A model generated the notes under the pieces. That model was not told where the DNA came from, made no database searches, and worked only from the letters and a program-made list of their open reading frames with translations. Shown one piece after another: positions 58,549 to 64,000 of a stretch of 64,000 bases of DNA (position 1 is the first letter of the stretch; every line of letters begins with the position of its first letter). The position numbers and the translations under genes are program-made. Source of the stretch: Glandiceps talaboti (taxonomy: Eukaryota; Hemichordata; Enteropneusta; Spengelidae); NCBI RefSeq assembly GCF_964340395.1, contig NC_135558.1:12861001-12925000 (forward strand), written 5' to 3'.

Positions 58549-60301
58549 TTATCTTTGTTTGTTTTCATAAACATAACTAACTAAGCCTGAGCGCCATGTG
58601 GTCTACTAGCCTAGACATGAATGTTTTAATAATCCTGGGGTTCTAACAGGTACATCCATCTTTTGTCGTCATAATTTCAACAGATATATTAATCAGAAAT
58701 GAGTCAGAATTCCTTGATCCAAGTTGACGCAGACAGAGCAGAGTAAGATGCGTGTAGTTGAAAAGCCAAACCTACTTCCGTGCAGTTCATACACTGCTAG
58801 AAACAGCAAACCATCTTCATCAACATCATCATTGGTTACGGACTTTGCTTTCGTATACTCGACAAGCAGTGGTCCTGCAGTATTGTCAGTTGAGAAAATG
58901 ATAGGTGTCGTACGCAAAGAACTGTCAATAGTCGCGATTTTAGGACTTTCGACCGTTTTCCCGTAGTATACGGTGATTTGGTCACCACTCTTCATGCTTA
59001 GCTGTGATAAGGTCAGTACAAGAGCACCATCTGATGAAAAAGGACAACATTAATTAATGATAACACTGCGTCAAATGTTTCATTCAAAATAAACAATCAA
59101 AAGTAAACAACATTTGTTATTGGAAAGGTGGCTATCACAATCTTAGGCCTAACCTAAGCATAAAAGTTCTACTGTGTTGCATTCCAGAACGGCTATTGCT
59201 ATTTAAATATTTTGCAAATCATGGTTATTACTGAACACATGTATCCAACTTTACACTTTAAAAGAAAAACCCCTGTCGAAAGTACCCCAAGCAGAAAAAA
59301 CAACAGAAATGTTTTTAAAAAAAATGATGACAATGAAGACAAAACTTCCCAAATAATATCAATTTGTGAGTTCAAGCATAACATCAAAATAGCAAGTGAC
59401 AATTCTACATGACTCAGACGGTAAACGAGGTGCACAGAGTCTGAGAGTTGGGATAAAAATACTCTTTCACAACGACATATAGAAAGTCTACAAAATACAG
59501 GCAAACAGATCTAAAGATATAAGCTTATTACTCTTCAAGATGCAACAATTGTAGTCAAAGAAACCTCTGGCTGAGTAAGTTGAGGAGACATGGTAATTAA
59601 ACCCATGAAAACCCCAAAACACATCAGCGACGTCACCGTATTAACTTTGAATGTCTCCTTGGACGAGAAAACATACTTACCTTTTCCTGTTGGATTCACC
59701 ATCCAACTGCAGGTATCTGATCCACTGAACTCACTGTTACTTGAAGTGAAAGTTCCATAGGCATCAAGGTAGATATATTGGCAACCTAATAAATTGAAAC
59801 AGAAACATTGTGAATGACTTCTGTTCATCATATGTAAGTTTTAGTACAAGAATATTATGACCTTTTGTATGGTATGGTATGGTATGGTATATATATGTGA
59901 TATACTGATAACGAAATTAGTTCGTCACGTTTCACTGATTAATATGTCCATAATTATTCAGGCAACATATTGAAAGGACCGTTTCATTCGTGAAATATAA
60001 TCCAAAAATAATACAAAATAACTTCCCAACAGATCTACATATGCCCTGATGTGAAAGATGTAATGTGTGAACACGACGCTGCCACAGTGTTCCAGCCAAT
60101 TTTTATGATTAATAAGTGTATGGAGTTATTATACTTACTACCTGTGGTAACTGATGCTACAAATCGTCGTTTGCTTGAAGGGTATGTATTTTTGGTGCTG
60201 GTCAACTTCACAGTCAAAATGTTTGTTGAAGACAATACGCTGAAGGTCTCAATAGACAAAGCTATAATTTCGAGAATACAAACAAAGTTGGGGGAAGTAT
60301 C

Positions 60302-60377
<76 letters not shown>

Positions 60378-61178
60378 AATAACAAAGCCATGGCAACGTG
60401 AAACTGAATGGAGAGACCATAAAACATACAATAACATAAATGTAAAAATTGCCCACACCATGAAATGAGGTTTCCAATGGTAACGTTTCGTTTTACTTCG
60501 CCAAATAACATGTAAGCCAAATAATCTGAGGTGGTAAGGTATACGAGTGGCTAGAAGCAGCCAACACATAAGTCAGTTTGTAATTTGACATAAGAACAAT
60601 ATTATTTATGGCTGATATCTCAGGTCAAAGGGCAAGATAAACAGTATGTTATTCAAAATGGCTACCGTGAGGTCAAAGGTGAAGGTTGACACTTTCACTT
60701 TGGTTTTACAATCGAAAAGCACACACTTTGTAATTCAGTATTATATTAACTGTAAGCCTGGTACAGTAATTCTCAGATAGGAATGCAGACAATATATGTC
60801 AGTGTAAAGGGTGTTTCTAAACGCGGTCAACGAAGAAATGATCTTTAGTTTATGTATATAATCAAACATACCATGGCCATTTTTTGTGAAATTACCAATT
60901 AATTGTTCCTCTTCAACACGTCCGTCATATATAAGAAGACTATCGCCATCTCCGTCTATGTTGAAATCAGTGAACACAGAATTGATGGTAGAACCTTCAT
61001 CAAATGTAATGGTCCAGGTACAAGCGATGTTGTCTTCATATGAAGCCGGGTAGTTTGGGGAAGTGAAACTTGTATCGTTCATCGTCAAGTCATAGTTGCA
61101 ATCCAAACCGAAGACAGCTGTCACTGCTAACAAGGCAACTACTATATGTACGAAATGCATATTTTTCTTGAAATGCAT
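54058..61178 (-). CDS. type I membrane protein with four CUB domains, one LDLa module and a short tail
   Basis: Nine exons in transcript order: 61178-60872, 60261-60139, 59785-59681, 59030-58776, 57781-57443, 56698-56518, 55844-55672, 55059-54928 and 54191-54058 (1749 nt, 582 aa). The signal peptide ends near residue 24 (VVALLAVTAVFG). CUB1 is about 27-143 (SPNYPASYEDNIACTW). CUB2 is about 144-263, CUB3 about 264-376 (SPYFPNYYPVNAMCW) and CUB4 about 377-494 (STPGYPKALNTSTTCLW). LDLa is about 495-538 with six Cys and DQCGDNSDEQHC, a calcium-site signature. The TM is about 541-563, and the cytosolic tail is 19 residues (RAWCRKKRYSG...NEEA). Domain boundaries are all phase 1, the classic shuffling arrangement. 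CUB domains show only the first Cys pair. CUB plus LDLa plus TM recalls NETO proteins, which have two CUBs, so this is not a clear orthologue. Likely an extracellular binding or co-receptor role. The exon 2 donor may be 3 nt earlier. Confidence 0.88.
55376..55516. repeat. (GT)n / (TATG)n in intron 7 of the CUB gene
   Basis: Short gt run, then tatg units. Confidence 0.95.
55927..55992. repeat. (TA)n in intron 6 of the CUB gene
   Basis: Pure TA tract starting about 80 bases upstream of exon 7 in transcript sense. Confidence 0.95.
56263..56361. repeat. (CAG)n then (CAA)n in intron 6 of the CUB gene
   Basis: Eight cag units followed by about 24 caa units. Confidence 0.95.
58060..58450 (+). pseudogene. 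LINE reverse-transcriptase fragment (L2/CR1-like)
   Basis: In intron 4 of the CUB gene, opposite to it. The frame contains ITRAPQGTVLSLFLFSLYT, matching the RT motif (GVPQGTVLSPLLFSLYTND). It continues AKFADNIGLTTDNDD, where the catalytic FADD is changed to FADN, then a stop before CDQNYLEVH (usual form CDQNYLEL). Another stop follows, then IDFRR-like residues out of frame. This is a short, dead palm-domain fragment. The family assignment rests on the SLYT/CDQNYLEL wording and is tentative. Confidence 0.75.
58499..58551. repeat. (ATTT)n microsatellite
   Basis: tattta units next to the LINE fragment, which could represent its AT-rich tail region or be unrelated. Confidence 0.92.
60303..60376. 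repeat. (CA)n in intron 1 of the CUB gene
   Basis: Pure ca tract beginning 42 bases upstream of the exon 2 acceptor in transcript sense. On the transcript it is a long (UG)n near the polypyrimidine tract, a context known to affect splicing. Confidence 0.95.
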
Positions 61179-61391
61179 GTGCAGTATATGCTCCTATCGT
61201 TGAACAGTACCATTCGGCACTGAGTTGTGCTGTAAAGACTAACGTCTTTAATATTATTTGGCAGTCTAAAACACTCCCACGTCACCCTTCATGTCTGCCA
61301 ACTCTTTTGTTTTCAAATCATATATCAAAATTGACGCTACAAGTGACTGACATGTGACACGGATTATTGGATAATATATTATATATACTTA

Positions 61392-61859
61392 GGGGAGAAC
61401 CATTTGATTTCGAGGGGGGGGGGGGGTGGTATGGCGGCAATTTTTTTCCCATCACTGTGACAGCAATTTTTTTTCTACTGTCAGTCCTGCATCAAATTAT
61501 TTTTTCCATATGCAGAAGCAATGCAAATTTGTTTTTCCCTTACCATTTTTGTCATGTGTGGTTCATAACTATACCTACATGTCACTGGTTCACAACTAAC
61601 TTGTTCTGTATAAGTAGCAATACTATGTACATTTGTAGCAGTTAACAATCCATGCTTCTATTTAAGATAGATAGATGGTAAAAAAATGCATGAGGAGCTG
61701 ACTGATCACTTGGCTAATTTTTTTTTACTTTCTGTCTGTTTGAACAATTTTTTTCCCAAGCTATTATGGATCAAATTATTTATTTTCCTCCACCTGCCGA
61801 CAGATTTTCTCTCTCAAAATCCTCCTACCCACCCCCTCCGAAATCAAATGGTTCATCCC
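61392..61859. mobile_element. PIF/Harbinger-like MITE with TTA target duplication
   Basis: The left end GGGGAGAACCATTTGATTTCG and the right end, read as reverse complement GGGATGAACCATTTGATTTCGG, form a 20+ bp terminal inverted repeat. Both are bounded by TTA (61389-61391 and 61860-61862), the target duplication typical of Harbinger elements. It is 468 bp with a G-run and A/T-rich interior and no transposase. Confidence 0.72.
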
Positions 61860-62112
61860 TTACACAGAATAAAGTATGTGCCACTGGATGTTGATATAAG
61901 ACGTTTATTTTATGACACAATATGAATGCTGGGGTCTATATACACGTAGGCCACACTGCACCTAAACAACAATTTCTAAAAAATCGTGTTGGCAATCTAT
62001 GATCCTGTGTGTCCTTGTAGGCTTGCAAATATTGTGGACTGCATTACTGACTGAATCATGAATGGACGATACGACGCGTATCTAGTAGACTCTAGTTTGA
62101 ATGAAGTTAGGT

Positions 62113-62545
62113 TTAAAAACCTCACATATTATGTTGCACAAAGATCAGGTAGTCTAGAGACGAGAACCAAATATTGAAACAAATACACCAGATACTAAAA
62201 CCGGGAATCATCAACTGAAAACCCATAAACCAGATACCAGTTTTCTCTGATTTTAAAAAAAAATGACGGCAACCATCAAAGACTTGTGCTGGTGATGGTG
62301 TCTTAAACATTTTCCCATTCAATGTCATTTAAATACCTCACATATTATGTTGCACAAAGGTCAGGGGTAGTCTAGAGACGAGAACCAAATATTGAAACAA
62401 GTACACCAGATACTAAAACCGGGAATCATCAACTGAAAACCCATAAACCAGATACCAGTTTTCTCTGATTTAAAAAAAAATGGCGGCAACCATCAAAGAC
62501 TTGTGCTGGTGATGGTGTCTTAAACATTTTCCCATCCAATGTCAA
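62113..62545. repeat. 216-bp tandem duplication
   Basis: Two consecutive copies (about 62113-62329 and 62330-62545). They share cctcacatattatgttgcac, gtctagagacgagaaccaaa, actaaaaccgggaatcatca and ggtgatggtgtcttaaacat, and differ by only a few bases, so the event is recent. Confidence 0.92.
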
Positions 62546-62670
62546 AATATATAGAAAGTATTTATAAGTGACAAACATCATTGTCAGGTTCAAGCCTATG
62601 CCCAAGAAAAACGAAATCTAAGAATCAAGAACTATTGTAGTACTGTGCTAGAGTGCATGTGGTTATTTAG

Positions 62671-63032
62671 GTACATAGTATAGGCTTTCTCACAGTCCTC
62701 GAAGCTTCGCATAAATAGCTAAAACTTTGGTTGTTTTGTATGTATCTACTGCATAATTGTACTCATGAGTCACTAGTATCCCAGTATCCCTGTACTGTGC
62801 GCCCTCATCGATCACATAGGGCTAACATTTTGTTGATGTGTTAGGCGAAGTCCCGGTTTTGCCTAACACATCAACAAAATGTGATCGATGAGGGCGCACA
62901 GTACAGGGCTAGGGATACTGGGATACTAGTATACTAGTACAATTATGCAGTAGATACATACAAAACAACCCAAGTTTTAGTGATTTATGCGAAGCTTCGA
63001 GGACTGTGAGAGAGTCTAGTGCATAATAGTAC
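62671..63032. mobile_element. fold-back MITE, family 4
   Basis: Almost the entire 360 bp is an inverted repeat. The left arm carries cagtcctcgaagcttcgcat, gtatgtatctactgcataat and gtactgtgcgccctcatcga. The right arm carries the reverse complements. The inner arms (acattttgttgatgtgttag and partner) close on a loop of about 16 bp. No ORF. Strong cruciform potential. Confidence 0.88.
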
Positions 63033-63049
63033 TTACTCGTAGGATCTCA

Positions 63050-63409
63050 CTTAATAATAAATAATAATAATAATGTTGGGTTCTTATATAGCGCTTTCCC
63101 ACTCCGTGCTCAAAGCGCTATACAATTATTACCCCTGGCTCGGATCAGAACAGCACAACGGCCCATTAGTCTTCCTCAACTCCCCAGGGAGCATACAATC
63201 CATAGGATTAAAGCCTTCACATTGCAACCTGCATCCTACCGGGTCCCCCGTCGCGTTATACAGCTGGGTTGACTGAGGCACAGTCGTGGTTCAAATCTTG
63301 CCCAAGGACTTTAGCCACTCAGAAACAAACAGCAGGCAGCGACAGGGCTCGAACATGCAACCTGTAGATTCCAAGCCGGTCACGCTAACCATTCACCCAT
63401 CATGACTCC
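63050..63409 (-). mobile_element. tRNA-derived SINE
   Basis: On the minus strand the element starts near 63409 with a tRNA-like head. The A box TGGTTAGCGTGACC lies at about 63378-63392 and the B box tgttcgagcc at 63345-63354, about 35 bases apart, as in Pol III promoters. The body ends with gcgctttgag and gcgctatataagaaccca, followed by a cattattattatt tail (63060-63075). About 350 bp, apparently full length. The 3' end is of a type widespread in marine invertebrate genomes. The LINE partner is unknown. Confidence 0.78.
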
Positions 63410-64000
63410 ACTTGGTGATATTGTATTGTCATATCTGACAAATAACTCAAAATAAAAACGATATTTTAGTAGTAGTGGTACTACGTCTATGCATGTTACA
63501 TACATTCCAGTACGGTACATGCTGGCTTACAATTAGATTTTTTTTTTTTTTTCTTCTTCTTCTTCTTCGAAATAAAGCTTAAATCTAGCAATTTCTGTTG
63601 CGGATAAAAATTCTCTGATTCTTCCACACAGTTGACAATGTGCTTTTACGACAATGTAATTTTGAATCTTGACAGAAAGATGTAACATATGATGGTGTGC
63701 CACAGGTTTCAGAACTTAGTGTTTTCAAAATAGTGATATTTCTCACATAGCCAAACTGTCGTATGGGTAATGGAGCAGCTTTTCTTGATGAACTGATAAA
63801 ACAAAATTGTGACAAGAAGTCAAAATGTGGTGAATACCATTATTTATTCCGAATAAAGGAAAGCTAAAAGCTTGGCAAAGTAACACACCACTTAAGTAAC
63901 ACTTGATTACAAGAAAATCTTTCATTAAAATACTAACATAGTCTAGAATTCAGGCCATTAAGGATTTTGAATCTTGATTTCCCAATCTATGTGTTGGGGG

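Larger units (their letters stand above)
61179..64000. other. 5' flank of the CUB gene and repeat-rich right end
   Basis: No gene was found. Mobile elements and duplications at 61392-61859, 62113-62545, 62671-63032 and 63050-63409 occupy about half of it. The T-run/CTT tract at 63539-63570 and the last 430 bases show nothing recognisable. Confidence 0.55.

Overview
This is animal genomic DNA. Genes are split by GT-AG introns, exons are short and spaced by AT-rich DNA, AATAAA signals follow the genes, and simple-sequence repeats (TA, CA, CT, CATA, CTGT, ATTT, TATG types) are very abundant. The protein families (SLC31/CTR copper transporters, a GM2/GD2-synthase-type GalNAc transferase, a multi-CUB/LDLa membrane protein) and the repeats (tRNA-derived SINE, fold-back MITEs, hammerhead ribozymes of the kind carried by Penelope-like elements) fit a marine invertebrate. 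I cannot separate a non-vertebrate deuterostome (e.g. hemichordate) from a lophotrochozoan by eye.

Layout. 1-1082: the last two coding exons of an unrecognised plus-strand gene. 1083-7970: its possible long 3' UTR, then spacer with minisatellites. 8195-9754: an intronless GalNAc-transferase gene. 9755-19353: spacer with a MITE and simple repeats. 19354-38222: three plus-strand copper-transporter genes in tandem, called CTR-A, CTR-B and CTR-C here. A fourth, CTR-D, lies convergently on the minus strand (51903-40261). Its 9.8 kb first intron contains an antisense two-exon transcription unit (about 42186-46400) that would encode a 29-residue microprotein. 54058-61178: a nine-exon minus-strand gene for a type I membrane protein with four CUB domains and one LDLa module. 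The right end holds a Harbinger-like MITE, a tandem duplication, a long fold-back MITE and a tRNA-derived SINE.

The four CTR genes share intron phases (phase 1, then phase 2) inside the transporter core and the MxxxM signature, so they arose by local duplication. CTR-B and CTR-C have a signal-peptide exon, a long His-rich ectodomain exon and the C-terminal HCH motif. CTR-A and CTR-D have short Met/Asp-rich N-termini and no HCH. This looks like a cluster that has split into two functional classes.

The most unusual signal is RNA-level. Near 53.25 kb, on the minus strand, is a sequence matching all core positions of a type I hammerhead ribozyme with a short stem III. About 250 bp away, two further hammerhead-like folds lie on opposite strands as the arms of a perfect 75-bp palindrome. 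Both sites lie among (TA)n tracts, and part of the same element recurs inside another (TA)n block near 36 kb.

Exon borders were read by eye from splice signals, phase and family similarity. All spliced CDS totals given are multiples of three. No database search was possible.
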